A DNA stretch of 64,000 nt from Pseudomonas izuensis (GTDB lineage: Bacteria > Pseudomonadota > Gammaproteobacteria > Pseudomonadales > Pseudomonadaceae): positions 186,001-250,000 of the forward strand of contig NZ_WTFT01000002.1 in NCBI RefSeq assembly GCF_009861505.1, written 5' to 3'. This document shows, piece by piece, positions 8,783 to 17,758 of the stretch. Position 1 is the stretch's first letter. Each line of letters starts with the position of its first letter. Under the pieces are notes generated by a model. The model searched no databases. It was not told where the DNA came from and worked only from the letters and a program-made list of their open reading frames with translations. The position numbers and the translations under genes are program-made.

Positions 8783-10843
8783 ATGATAAAAGCAAAAACA
8801 GGCAAGCCAATGGAAGGGTCGCGCAGTCGTTCGCAGATCATCGCGCTGTTCATTGCGCTGATCGTTTTCATCATGCTGTTGTTCGCCAACTTCGCGCACC
8901 TCAATACCCAGGCCACGTACGACAAACAGTACATCGGTCACGCTGGCGAGCTGCGCGTGCTGTCCCAGCGCATTGCCAAGAACGCCACCGAAGCCGCCGC
9001 CGGCAAGGCTGCGGCGTTCAAGTTGCTTAGCGATGCGCGCAATGATTTTGCCCAGCGCTGGAGTTATTTGAAGAAGGGCGACCCTTCCACCGGCCTGCCG
9101 CCGGCCCCGGCAGCCGTACGCCCGGAAATGCGCGCCGTGCAGGTGGACTGGGAACGCCTGCTGAAAAACACCGACGCCATCCTCTCCAGCGAGCAGACGG
9201 TGTTGTCACTGCATCAGGTCGCCGCGACACTGGCTGAAACCGTGCCGCAATTGCAGGTCGAGTACGAGAAAGTGGTGGAGATCCTCTTGCAGCGCGGTGC
9301 ACCGGCCGCTCAGGTAGCCATGGCTCAGCGTCAATCGCTGCTGGCCGAGCGCATTCTGGGGGCGGTGAATACGGTGTTGTCCGGGGACGAAAACTCGCAA
9401 CAGGCTGCCGACGCCTTCGGTCGTGACGCGGCACGTTTCGGCCAGGTGCTCAATGGCATGCTTCAGGGCAATGTGGCGCTGCGGGTCAGCCAGGTCGAAG
9501 ATCGCGATGCGCGGGCGCGATTGATGGAGATTTCGGAGCTGTTCGAATTCGTTTCCGGTTCGGTGGATGAAATCCTCGAAACCTCACCCGAACTGTTCAA
9601 GGTGCGCGAATCGGCCACCAATATTTTCAGCCTTTCGCAAACCCTGCTCGACGAAGCCTCGCACCTGGCCAGCGGTTTCGAAAACCTTGCCGGCGGACGT
9701 GGCACCGATACCATCGGCGGCTACGTGTTGGGCCTGGCAGCGCTGATGTCGATCATTCTCATCGGTCTGGTGATGGTGCGCGAAACCAATCGCCAGTTGC
9801 GGGAAACCGCCGAGAAAAATGAGCGCAACCAGAATGCGATCATGCGTCTGCTGGACGAGATCGAGGACCTGGCCGATGGTGACCTGACCGTGACCGCTTC
9901 GGTGACCGAAGACTTCACCGGCACCATCGCCGACTCGATCAACTATTCCGTGGACCAACTGCGCGACCTCGTCGCAACCATCAACCTGACCGCCGGGCAG
10001 GTCGCCGCCGCCGTGCAGGAAACCCAGGCCACCGCCATGCACCTGGCGCAGGCTTCGGAGCATCAGGCGCAACAGATTTCCGAAGCCTCCACCGCGATCA
10101 ATGACATGGCCGAGTCCATCGATCAGGTGTCGGCCAACGCCGCCGAGTCCTCGGCGGTGGCCGAGCGCTCGGTGGAAATCGCCAACAAGGGCAACGAGGT
10201 GGTGCACAACACCATCCATGGCATGGACAATATTCGCGAACAGATTCAGGACACCGCCAAGCGGATCAAGCGCCTGGGTGAGTCTTCCCAGGAAATCGGC
10301 GACATTGTCAGCCTGATCGATGACATTGCCGATCAGACCAACATCCTGGCGCTCAACGCGGCGATCCAGGCATCCATGGCCGGTGATGCCGGACGCGGTT
10401 TCGCGGTGGTCGCCGACGAAGTGCAACGGCTGGCGGAACGCTCTTCGGCTGCCACGCGGCAGATCGAGACCCTGGTGCGGGCGATCCAGACCGATACCAA
10501 TGAAGCGGTAATTTCCATGGAGCAGACCACCACTGAAGTGGTGCGCGGCGCCCGCCTGGCGCAGGATGCAGGAGTGGCGCTGGAAGAAATCGAAGGGGTT
10601 TCAAAAACCCTCGCGGCACTGATCCAGAGCATTTCCAATGCCGCCCAACAACAGACGTCGTCCGCCGGTCAGATTTCCCTGACGATGAATGTGATCCAGC
10701 AGATCACCTCGCAGACCTCGTCCGGTTCCACCGCCACTGCCGAGAGCATCGGCAACCTGGCGAAAATGGCCAGCCAGCTGCGGCGGTCGGTATCCGGTTT
10801 CACCTTGCCGGCGACCAAGGCGCAGGTGACGGACAACGCTTGA
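8783..10843 (+). CDS. pilJ: methyl-accepting chemotaxis receptor PilJ
   Basis: A 686-residue receptor of the pilus chemosensory system. It has TM1 at about residues 18-37, a periplasmic region with two PilJ-type halves ([20 protein letters not shown] is the family hallmark), TM2 at about 314-332, a HAMP region ([16 protein letters not shown]) and a long cytoplasmic helix bundle. The hairpin tip reads [20 protein letters not shown] then [11 protein letters not shown], as in PilJ. The frame opens at GTG 8762, but ATG 8783 is preferred. The next gene, chpA, starts 49 bases later: no CheR-type pilK is present, unlike P. aeruginosa. Confidence 0.95.
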   Translation: MIKAKTGKPMEGSRSRSQIIALFIALIVFIMLLFANFAHLNTQATYDKQYIGHAGELRVLSQRIAKNATEAAAGKAAAFKLLSDARNDFAQRWSYLKKGDPSTGLPPAPAAVRPEMRAVQVDWERLLKNTDAILSSEQTVLSLHQVAATLAETVPQLQVEYEKVVEILLQRGAPAAQVAMAQRQSLLAERILGAVNTVLSGDENSQQAADAFGRDAARFGQVLNGMLQGNVALRVSQVEDRDARARLMEISELFEFVSGSVDEILETSPELFKVRESATNIFSLSQTLLDEASHLASGFENLAGGRGTDTIGGYVLGLAALMSIILIGLVMVRETNRQLRETAEKNERNQNAIMRLLDEIEDLADGDLTVTASVTEDFTGTIADSINYSVDQLRDLVATINLTAGQVAAAVQETQATAMHLAQASEHQAQQISEASTAINDMAESIDQVSANAAESSAVAERSVEIANKGNEVVHNTIHGMDNIREQIQDTAKRIKRLGESSQEIGDIVSLIDDIADQTNILALNAAIQASMAGDAGRGFAVVADEVQRLAERSSAATRQIETLVRAIQTDTNEAVISMEQTTTEVVRGARLAQDAGVALEEIEGVSKTLAALIQSISNAAQQQTSSAGQISLTMNVIQQITSQTSSGSTATAESIGNLAKMASQLRRSVSGFTLPATKAQVTDNA

Positions 10844-10892
10844 ATCGCCTGCGGGCGTTTGCAACTTGACTGAAGTGGGAAGTGGAGTGGTT

Positions 10893-13800
10893 ATGGGTGA
10901 TCGGCACGACTATGTGGCCCTCGAATGGGTCAAGGGCGAGATTGCCGAAACGCTGAAGCAGGCTCATCACGCGATCGAAACCCAGCTTGATGACCCGCAG
11001 GCGACGCATGCCCTGAGCGATTGCCTGGCGTGCATCCATCAGGTTCACGGCAGTTTGCAGATGGTCGAGTTCTACGGCGCGGCCCTGCTCGCCGAAGAGA
11101 TGGAGCAACTGGTCGCCGCGTTGCAGCACAATCGCGTCAGCCATCGCGATGAAGCGCTGCATCTGATGCTGCAAGCCCTGGGACAACTGCCGATCTACCT
11201 CGACCGGGTGCAGGGCGCCCGTCGCGATTTGCCGCTGGTGGTACTGCCGTTGATCAACGACCTGCGCAGCGCCCGTGGTGAAAGCCTGTTGTCGGAAACC
11301 AGCCTGTTCAGTCCGCAATTGCCGGACCTGCCACCCCTGAACGCCGAGTCCCTGGCATTGCTGGAACCGGCAGATTTGCCGAATGTATTGCGCAAACTGC
11401 GGCAGATGCTGCAAATGGCCCTGGTTGGCCTGCTCCGTGAGCAGGATGACGACACAAACCTCGGCTACCTGGTCAAGGTGTTTTCCCGTCTCGAAAGCCT
11501 GTGCGGCAACGCCCCCCTGAGCCCGTTGTGGCAGGTTGCTTCGGCGCTGGTCGAAGGCATGCGCGGCGGCGCGATCGCTAACAGCCCGGCCTTGCGCAGC
11601 CTGTTCAAGGACGCCGACAAGGAACTCAAGCGCCTGCTCGAACAGGGCATGCGCGCCATTAATCAGCCGGCGCCGCCGGAGCTGCTCAAGAGTTTGTTGT
11701 TCTATATCGCCAAGGCCGAACACCCCACCGGGCAGATGCTGACCATGAAAGATCGCTACGGACTGGACGACGCGCTGCCGGACAGCGCGATGGTCGATGA
11801 AGAACGCGCACGGCTGGCCGGTCCCGACCGAGATGCCATGCGTTCGGTATTGGCGGCACTGTGTGAAGAACTGGTCCGGGTCAAGGAGCGCCTCGACCTG
11901 TTCGTGCGCAGCGACCGGCAACACGCCTCGGACCTGGACAGCCTGCTGGCGCCGCTGCGGCAAATCGCCGACACCCTGGCGGTGCTGGGATTCGGCCAGC
12001 CGCGCAAGGTCATCATCGATCAACTGGCGGTGGTATTGAGCCTCGCCCAGGGGCATCGCGCGCCCGATGACGCGATTCTCATGGACGTCGCCGGGGCCTT
12101 GCTCTACGTCGAAGCCACCCTGGCCGGCATGGTCGGCACCGTCGAGCCGGAGAGCCAGGAAGACAACTGTCTGCCGACCACCGACCTGACGCAGATCCAT
12201 CAGATCGTGATCAAGGAAGCACGCATCTGCCTGCAACAGGCCAAGGACATGATCGTCGACTACATCGACGCCGACTGGGACCGTCAGCAATTGCAGGCGC
12301 TGCCGGCCTTGCTGACGCAGGTGCGTGGCGCGCTGGCGATGATTCCGTTGAGCCGTGCGGCGGTCCTGGTCGAAACCTGCAACCATTTCATCCGCGAACA
12401 CTTGATGCTCGATCCTGGCCAGCCCGGTTGGCAGGAACTGGACAGTCTGGCCGACGTCATCGCCAGCCTCGAATATTACCTGGAACGCCTCAACGACGAC
12501 CCCGAAGCCCCCGGTGAACAGTTGCTCGACATCGCGGAAAACAGCCTGGCAGCCCTCGGCTTCTTCCCTAACGAAAAGCCCAGCGAACAACATGTGCCGG
12601 TGCTTGAAGATGTGCTGAGCCCCAGCGAAGCGCAGGTCATGCAGCAACTGCAGGAACTGGACGCCCCGGCCATCGTCCAGACCCTGGCGGATGTGCTGGC
12701 CAATCCGCTATCGGCCATTAATCCGCCTGCGCTGTACACGCCGGGCAGCCTGTTGCCGCCGCCAGCCGGGGAAGAACCGGTGGACGACGAGTTGCGGGAA
12801 GTGTTCCTCGAAGAAACCGAAGAGGTGCTGGGCATCCTCCAGGAGTACTTACCACGCTGGTCGGCAAGCCCCGAAAACACATCGGCCCTGGGTGAGATAC
12901 GCCGCGCTTTCCACACCCTCAAGGGCAGTGGCCGGATGGTCCGCGCGCTGGTGTTGGGTGAGTTGGCCTGGGCGGTGGAAAACCTGCTTAACCGCGTGCT
13001 GGAACACAGCATTGCGCCGGGCGCGGCAGTGCAACAGTTGCTGAGTGAGGTCCTGGCGCTGTTACCGGAACTGATCGCCGAATTTGCCGACAATACCCAG
13101 CGCCAGCGCAACGATGTCGATCAATTGGCCGCCCGCGCCCATGCACTGGCCAAGGGCGAAGAGCCGGCATCCGACGAGGACACGCAAGACGTCGCGGCAC
13201 TCGATCCGCTATTGCTGGAGATCTTCGGCAAAGAAGCGCAAACCCATCTGGGCAGCCTCAACCGCTTCCTCGACCAGGCCGCCGAACACGTGCCGTTGCA
13301 GGCCAGCGATGAGTTGCTGCGTGCCTTGCACACCCTCAAGGGCAGTGCGTCGATGGCCGGGGTGCTGCCGATTGTCGAACTGGCGGCGCCGCTGGATCAA
13401 TTGACCCGGGAATACAGGGCCCACCAGATTGCCCTGGACCTGGACGAAGTCGAGATGCTGCTGGAAGCCGAAGGCTTGTTCCGCCTTGGCTTGCGCCAGC
13501 TAAAGACCGACCCTCTGGCCGAGATACCCGGCGCCCAGGCCTTGATCGAGCGGGCCAAGGCGTTGCTGGCCGAGCGTCTGCAAGGCCTCTTGAATGCACC
13601 GAGCAGCGGCTTGCGGATCAAGCGAGATCCGCAATTGATCAACAACTTCCTGGCCCAGGGCATGGACATCCTGCTGGACGCCGAAAGCCTGTTGCAACGC
13701 TGGCAGCAACACCCCGGCGAACGCCAGGAACTCACTGCGCTGCTGGACGAATTGACCACCCTCGGCGAGGGCGCACACCTGGCCGACCTGGATCCGGTGG

Positions 13801-16800
13801 ATGAACTCTGCGAAGCCTTGCTCGACCTTTACGGCGCCGTGGAAGAAAGCAGCCTGGCCGTCAGCGAGGCGTTTTTCCACGAGGCGCAAAGTGCCCACGA
13901 CGCGCTGATCAACATGCTCGACGAACTGGCCGCCGGCCAGGAAGTCAGCCCCCGCCCGGAACGCATTCGTGCATTGCATGGTTTGCTTGATCAAAGCCTG
14001 GACCCATCGGCCATGGGCCTGATCCGCAGTGACGGCAGCCGCACGCTGAGCATTCGTGAACTGTCCGATGTCACCGCCGAATTAGCGAGTACGCCGCCCC
14101 CTGTAGGAGCGAGCCTGCTCGCGATGGACGTCAACGATGACGCGCTGTCTCTGGACGAACGCGGTGCCGGTGAGTCCATCGCGAGCAGGCTCGCTCCTAC
14201 AGAAGAGCGGGACCGTGAGCTGGATGAAGAGATCGTCTCGATCTTCCTCGAAGAAGCGGTGGACATCCTCGACAGCGCCGACCAGGCCTTGCACCGTTGG
14301 TTGAACGAGCCGCAAAACGCTGCGCCCCTGTCGTCACTGCAACGGGACTTGCACACCCTCAAGGGCGGCGCGCGGATGGCCGAGGTCGAGCCGGTCGGTG
14401 ATCTGGCCCATGAGCTGGAAGGTCTCTACGAGGGCCTGGTGGACCGCCGCTACAGCTATAGCGAAGGGCTGACGCAATTGCTGCAGCACAGCCATGACCA
14501 CTTGGCGCAGCAGCTTGAGCAATTGCAGAACCACCAATCTCTAAGCGATCCCGCTGAACTGATCGAGGCCATTCACGCTTTCCGCCATGGTCATAGTGGC
14601 CCCGCCGAAGTGATCGAACCGGTGGCCGACGACGCGCCCCATCACGACAGCGATTTGCTGGAGATCTTCCTCGAGGAAGGTTTCGACATCATCGAAAGCT
14701 CCGGTGCGGCGCTGTTGCGCTGGCAGGCCGAACCTTCGAATCGCCAGGAAGTGGAAACCCTGCTGCGCGACCTGCACACCCTCAAGGGCGGTGCACGCAT
14801 GGTGGAAATCACCCCCATCGGCGATCTGGCCCACGAACTGGAGTATCTCTACGAAGGTTTGTCCACCGGCCTGCTCAAACCCACCGGCGCGTTGTTTGAG
14901 CTGCTGCAACGCAGCCATGACCGACTGGCGCAAATGCTCGACGCCGCTCGCGCCGGGGAGCCCTTGCCACCGGTCGACCGATTGCTCGATGCGATCAGAA
15001 ATTTCAGTCATCCAGCAATTCCTGACGCGCAGACCGCGGTTGTGCCGCCCGTCGTGGTCAAGGTCGAAACGCCGCTGCTGCCGGCAGATGTCGGCGCGGA
15101 CATGGTCAAGGTCTCGGCGGAACTGCTCGACGACCTGGTCAACCTGGCGGGCGAAACGTCGATCTTCCGCGGCCGCATCGAACAGCAGGTCAGCGATGCT
15201 CAAGTGGCCTTGAACGAGATGGAAACCACCATCGAACGCATGCGTGATCAGTTGCGCCGCCTCGACACCGAAACCCAGGGACGGATCCTCAGTCGTCAGC
15301 AAGTCGACGCCGAACGCTTGGGCTACGAAGAGTTCGACCCGTTGGAGATGGACCGCCACTCACAGTTGCAGCAGCTGTCGCGGGCCTTGTTCGAGTCCGC
15401 CTCCGACCTGCTCGATCTCAAGGAAACCCTCGACCGGTGCAATCAGGATGCGGAAAACCTGTTGCAGCAGCAGGGGCGCATCAACACCGAATTGCAGGAA
15501 GGCCTGATGCGTACGCGCATGGTGCCGTTCGAACGAATGCTGCCGCGCTTGAAGCGCATCGTTCGCCAGGTGTCCGAAGAGCTGGGCAAAGACGTCGAGT
15601 TCATCGTCGGCAACGCCGAGGGCGAAATGGATCGCAACGTACTCGAGCGCATGGCGGCGCCACTGGAACACATGCTGCGCAATGCCGTGGACCATGGCCT
15701 TGAGTCCGCCCAGGCGCGTGTCGCGGCAGGCAAACCGGCGCAGGGGCGAATCACCCTCGACCTGCTGCGCGAAGGCGGCGACATCATTTTCGATATCCGC
15801 GACGACGGTGCCGGCGTGCCGCTGGATGCCGTGCGACGCAAGGCAATCAAACGTGGCCTGCTCGATTCAAGCAGCGATATCAGCGACCACGATGTATTGC
15901 AGTTCATCCTGCAACCGGGGTTTTCCACCGCTGAGAAAATCACCCAAATCTCCGGGCGTGGCGTCGGCATGGACGTGGTGCACGAAGAGGTGCGGCAATT
16001 GGGTGGCAGCATGAGCATCGACTCTGTACCTGGGCAGGGTGTGCATTTCCGCATCCGCCTGCCGTTCACCGTGTCGGTCAACCGTGCGCTGATGGTGCAA
16101 TGCGGGGAGGACCAGTACGCGATCCCGCTGAACACCATTGACGGCATCGTCCGCGTGTTGCCCAACGAACTCGAAGGGCACTTCCGCCTCGATCCGCCGG
16201 CCTATGAATACGCCGGGCAACGCTATGAGCTGTGCTATCTGGGCGAATTGCTGAAAACCAGTCCCCGACCAAAACTCCTGGGCCAGAGCCTGCCGCTGCC
16301 GGTGCTGCTGGTGCAATGCAACGAGCGCCATATCGCGGTGCAGGTCGATGCCATGACCGGCACCCGCGAGATCGTGGTCAAGAGTCTCGGCCCACAGTTC
16401 GCGGCGGTGCAGGGCGTGTCCGGTGCCACCATTCTGGGGGATGGCCGGGTGGTGCTGATTCTGGATCTGCTGGCGCCGATCCGTGCCCTGCAAGCTCATG
16501 TGCCGCAGCGCCCGGCAAATCTCGAAGTCGAGGTCGAACCACAACGGCCGTTGCTGGTGATGGTGGTCGACGACTCGGTCACGGTGCGCAAGGTCACCAG
16601 CCGCTTGCTCGAACGTCATGGCATGAACGTGCTGACGGCCAAGGACGGTGTCGACGCCATGCTGCTGCTCGAAGAGCACATGCCGGACATCATGCTGCTG
16701 GACATCGAAATGCCGCGCATGGACGGCTTCGAAGTGGCGAAGCAAGTGCGTGGCGATGAGCGTTTGCAGCATTTGCCGATCATCATGATCACCTCCCGCA

Positions 16801-16919
16801 CCGGCCAGAAACACCGCGATCGGGCCATGGCCATCGGCGTCAACGATTACCTCGGCAAGCCGTACCAGGAATCGGTACTGCTCGAAAGCATTGCCCAATG
16901 GAGCAAAACCCATGCTTGA
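10893..16919 (+). CDS. chpA: ChpA, giant hybrid chemosensory histidine kinase
   Basis: A 2008-residue CheA-family kinase. ATG 10893 gives MGDRHDYVALEWVKGEIAET, matching remembered ChpA; the frame opens earlier at a TTG. The N-terminal third has degenerate Hpt/FimL-like repeats. Four canonical phosphotransfer motifs (HTLKGS/HTLKGG) place the phosphohistidines at H674, H813, H1154 and H1295. A dimerisation and kinase core follows with N-box NAVDHG (N1597), G1 DDGAGV (about 1637) and G2 GRGVGMD, then a CheW domain, then a receiver with D1937 (LLLDIEMPRMDGF). P. aeruginosa ChpA is longer (about 2,470 residues, more Xpt domains). Residues about 1070-1103 are encoded by an in-frame REP doublet. Confidence 0.97.
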   Translation: MGDRHDYVALEWVKGEIAETLKQAHHAIETQLDDPQATHALSDCLACIHQVHGSLQMVEFYGAALLAEEMEQLVAALQHNRVSHRDEALHLMLQALGQLPIYLDRVQGARRDLPLVVLPLINDLRSARGESLLSETSLFSPQLPDLPPLNAESLALLEPADLPNVLRKLRQMLQMALVGLLREQDDDTNLGYLVKVFSRLESLCGNAPLSPLWQVASALVEGMRGGAIANSPALRSLFKDADKELKRLLEQGMRAINQPAPPELLKSLLFYIAKAEHPTGQMLTMKDRYGLDDALPDSAMVDEERARLAGPDRDAMRSVLAALCEELVRVKERLDLFVRSDRQHASDLDSLLAPLRQIADTLAVLGFGQPRKVIIDQLAVVLSLAQGHRAPDDAILMDVAGALLYVEATLAGMVGTVEPESQEDNCLPTTDLTQIHQIVIKEARICLQQAKDMIVDYIDADWDRQQLQALPALLTQVRGALAMIPLSRAAVLVETCNHFIREHLMLDPGQPGWQELDSLADVIASLEYYLERLNDDPEAPGEQLLDIAENSLAALGFFPNEKPSEQHVPVLEDVLSPSEAQVMQQLQELDAPAIVQTLADVLANPLSAINPPALYTPGSLLPPPAGEEPVDDELREVFLEETEEVLGILQEYLPRWSASPENTSALGEIRRAFHTLKGSGRMVRALVLGELAWAVENLLNRVLEHSIAPGAAVQQLLSEVLALLPELIAEFADNTQRQRNDVDQLAARAHALAKGEEPASDEDTQDVAALDPLLLEIFGKEAQTHLGSLNRFLDQAAEHVPLQASDELLRALHTLKGSASMAGVLPIVELAAPLDQLTREYRAHQIALDLDEVEMLLEAEGLFRLGLRQLKTDPLAEIPGAQALIERAKALLAERLQGLLNAPSSGLRIKRDPQLINNFLAQGMDILLDAESLLQRWQQHPGERQELTALLDELTTLGEGAHLADLDPVDELCEALLDLYGAVEESSLAVSEAFFHEAQSAHDALINMLDELAAGQEVSPRPERIRALHGLLDQSLDPSAMGLIRSDGSRTLSIRELSDVTAELASTPPPVGASLLAMDVNDDALSLDERGAGESIASRLAPTEERDRELDEEIVSIFLEEAVDILDSADQALHRWLNEPQNAAPLSSLQRDLHTLKGGARMAEVEPVGDLAHELEGLYEGLVDRRYSYSEGLTQLLQHSHDHLAQQLEQLQNHQSLSDPAELIEAIHAFRHGHSGPAEVIEPVADDAPHHDSDLLEIFLEEGFDIIESSGAALLRWQAEPSNRQEVETLLRDLHTLKGGARMVEITPIGDLAHELEYLYEGLSTGLLKPTGALFELLQRSHDRLAQMLDAARAGEPLPPVDRLLDAIRNFSHPAIPDAQTAVVPPVVVKVETPLLPADVGADMVKVSAELLDDLVNLAGETSIFRGRIEQQVSDAQVALNEMETTIERMRDQLRRLDTETQGRILSRQQVDAERLGYEEFDPLEMDRHSQLQQLSRALFESASDLLDLKETLDRCNQDAENLLQQQGRINTELQEGLMRTRMVPFERMLPRLKRIVRQVSEELGKDVEFIVGNAEGEMDRNVLERMAAPLEHMLRNAVDHGLESAQARVAAGKPAQGRITLDLLREGGDIIFDIRDDGAGVPLDAVRRKAIKRGLLDSSSDISDHDVLQFILQPGFSTAEKITQISGRGVGMDVVHEEVRQLGGSMSIDSVPGQGVHFRIRLPFTVSVNRALMVQCGEDQYAIPLNTIDGIVRVLPNELEGHFRLDPPAYEYAGQRYELCYLGELLKTSPRPKLLGQSLPLPVLLVQCNERHIAVQVDAMTGTREIVVKSLGPQFAAVQGVSGATILGDGRVVLILDLLAPIRALQAHVPQRPANLEVEVEPQRPLLVMVVDDSVTVRKVTSRLLERHGMNVLTAKDGVDAMLLLEEHMPDIMLLDIEMPRMDGFEVAKQVRGDERLQHLPIIMITSRTGQKHRDRAMAIGVNDYLGKPYQESVLLESIAQWSKTHA
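14101..14202. repeat. REP doublet embedded in frame inside chpA
   Basis: Within chpA the left arm CTGTAGGAGCGAGCCTGCTC (then GCGATGG) and its exact reverse complement enclose about 48 bases. The element is 102 bases, exactly 34 codons, so the frame is preserved. It encodes VGASLLAMD at the left arm and SIASRLAPT at the right, in the linker between the second and third HTLKG domains. The arms are identical to those of the intergenic doublet at 7025-7109. Confidence 0.93.
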
Positions 16920-17379
16920 GCCGCGCATCAACCCGCGCAGCATCAGCCTCACCGGCCTGCTGCTGCCCCTGGCCGACCGCAACCTGATCCTGCCCAACGT
17001 CGCTGTTGCCGAACTGATCGGCTACCAGCCTGCGGCTTTCGATCTCGATACACCGCCGTGGTACCTGGGGCGGGTCAGCTGGCGCAACCGGCAGATTCCC
17101 CTGCTCAGCTTCGAATCAGCCTGCGGCAACAAAATCGTCATCGGCGAACGCGCGCGGATCGTCATTCTCAATGCGTTGGGTGGTCGGCCTGAACTGAAAT
17201 TCATCGCAATGCTGGTCCAGGGCATTCCGCGTTCATACAAGCTCGACAGCCAGTTGAGCTATGTGGATGTGCCGTTGTGTTCGCTGGAGAAAGCGGCGGT
17301 GCAGGTGGCGGATCAGGTGGCCAAAGTGCCGGATTTGTTGGCGCTGGAGGAGTTGCTAGTGGATTCAGGGCTAGTCTGA
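16912..17379 (+). CDS. chpC: CheW-like protein ChpC
   Basis: A 155-residue CheW-domain protein starting at an ATG inside the chpA stop region (8-base overlap). It shows SLTGLLLPLADRNLILPN, ELIGYQP and a central LGRVSWRNRQIPLLSFE that replaces the usual CheW NLRG motif. In P. aeruginosa ChpC is an accessory adaptor that may connect other receptors to ChpA. There, chpB (CheB methylesterase) separates chpA and chpC; here the two genes overlap and chpB is absent. Confidence 0.9.
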   Translation: MLEPRINPRSISLTGLLLPLADRNLILPNVAVAELIGYQPAAFDLDTPPWYLGRVSWRNRQIPLLSFESACGNKIVIGERARIVILNALGGRPELKFIAMLVQGIPRSYKLDSQLSYVDVPLCSLEKAAVQVADQVAKVPDLLALEELLVDSGLV

Positions 17380-17385
17380 CGGGCC

Positions 17386-17457
17386 CCATCGCGGGCAAGC
17401 CTTGCTCCCACAGGTTTTGCGTCATGCGCCTGTGGGAGCAAGGCTTGCCCGCGATGG
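17386..17457. repeat. REP doublet, GGCAAGCCTTGCTCC family
   Basis: Left arm CCATCGCGGGCAAGCCTTGC, then TCCCACAG; the right arm is its reverse complement. It directly follows the chpC stop. Confidence 0.93.
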
Positions 17458-17590
17458 CGATCTTCAATTCACCAAAGACCTGACGGCTAAACCCGCTCCA
17501 CCAACAAATGCACCCCATCGGCCATTCTGCTGAGCGCCAAGGCTAAATGAGTTTTAGCAACTCCATTTTTTCCACAGTAACTACGTCGGT

Positions 17591-17614
17591 CACAAATTTT
17601 GTGTACGACACAAA
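17591..17614. promoter_or_regulatory. overlapping dyads, candidate MdcR operator
   Basis: CACAAA-T-TTTGTG (17591-17603) overlaps TTTGTGT-ACG-ACACAAA (17598-17614), giving three alternating half-sites. They lie about 145 bases before the mdcA ATG. A LysR-type activator is encoded at the far end of the mdc locus. The dyads are visible; MdcR binding is inference. Confidence 0.5.
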
Positions 17615-17616
17615 CC

Positions 17617-17643
17617 CTGTGGGAGCTGGCTTGCCAGCGATGG
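17617..17643. repeat. single REP
   Basis: CTGTGGGAGCTGGCTTGCCA then GCGATGG, with no facing partner nearby, between the candidate operator and mdcA. Confidence 0.85.
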
Positions 17644-17758
17644 CGTCAGATCAGGCAACCATTAACCTGAGCGTAACAATCCACCGCTGCGCTTGATTGA
17701 TGCCCCCACCCAACCCTCCTACTGTGACCCCCACGACAGCGAACCCCGTGGAGTGGTC

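Larger units (their letters stand above)
17380..17758. other. intergenic region upstream of mdcA
   Basis: This 379-base gap between chpC and mdcA holds a REP doublet, a single REP and a cluster of TTTGTG/CACAAA half-sites (described separately). No credible coding frame was seen. The mdc promoter most likely lies between the half-sites and mdcA. Confidence 0.6.

Noticed and set aside
10800..12647. 615-codon minus-strand open frame
   Set aside because: It lies antisense to pilJ/chpA, an effect of high G+C codon bias, while the sense strand encodes well-known domains.
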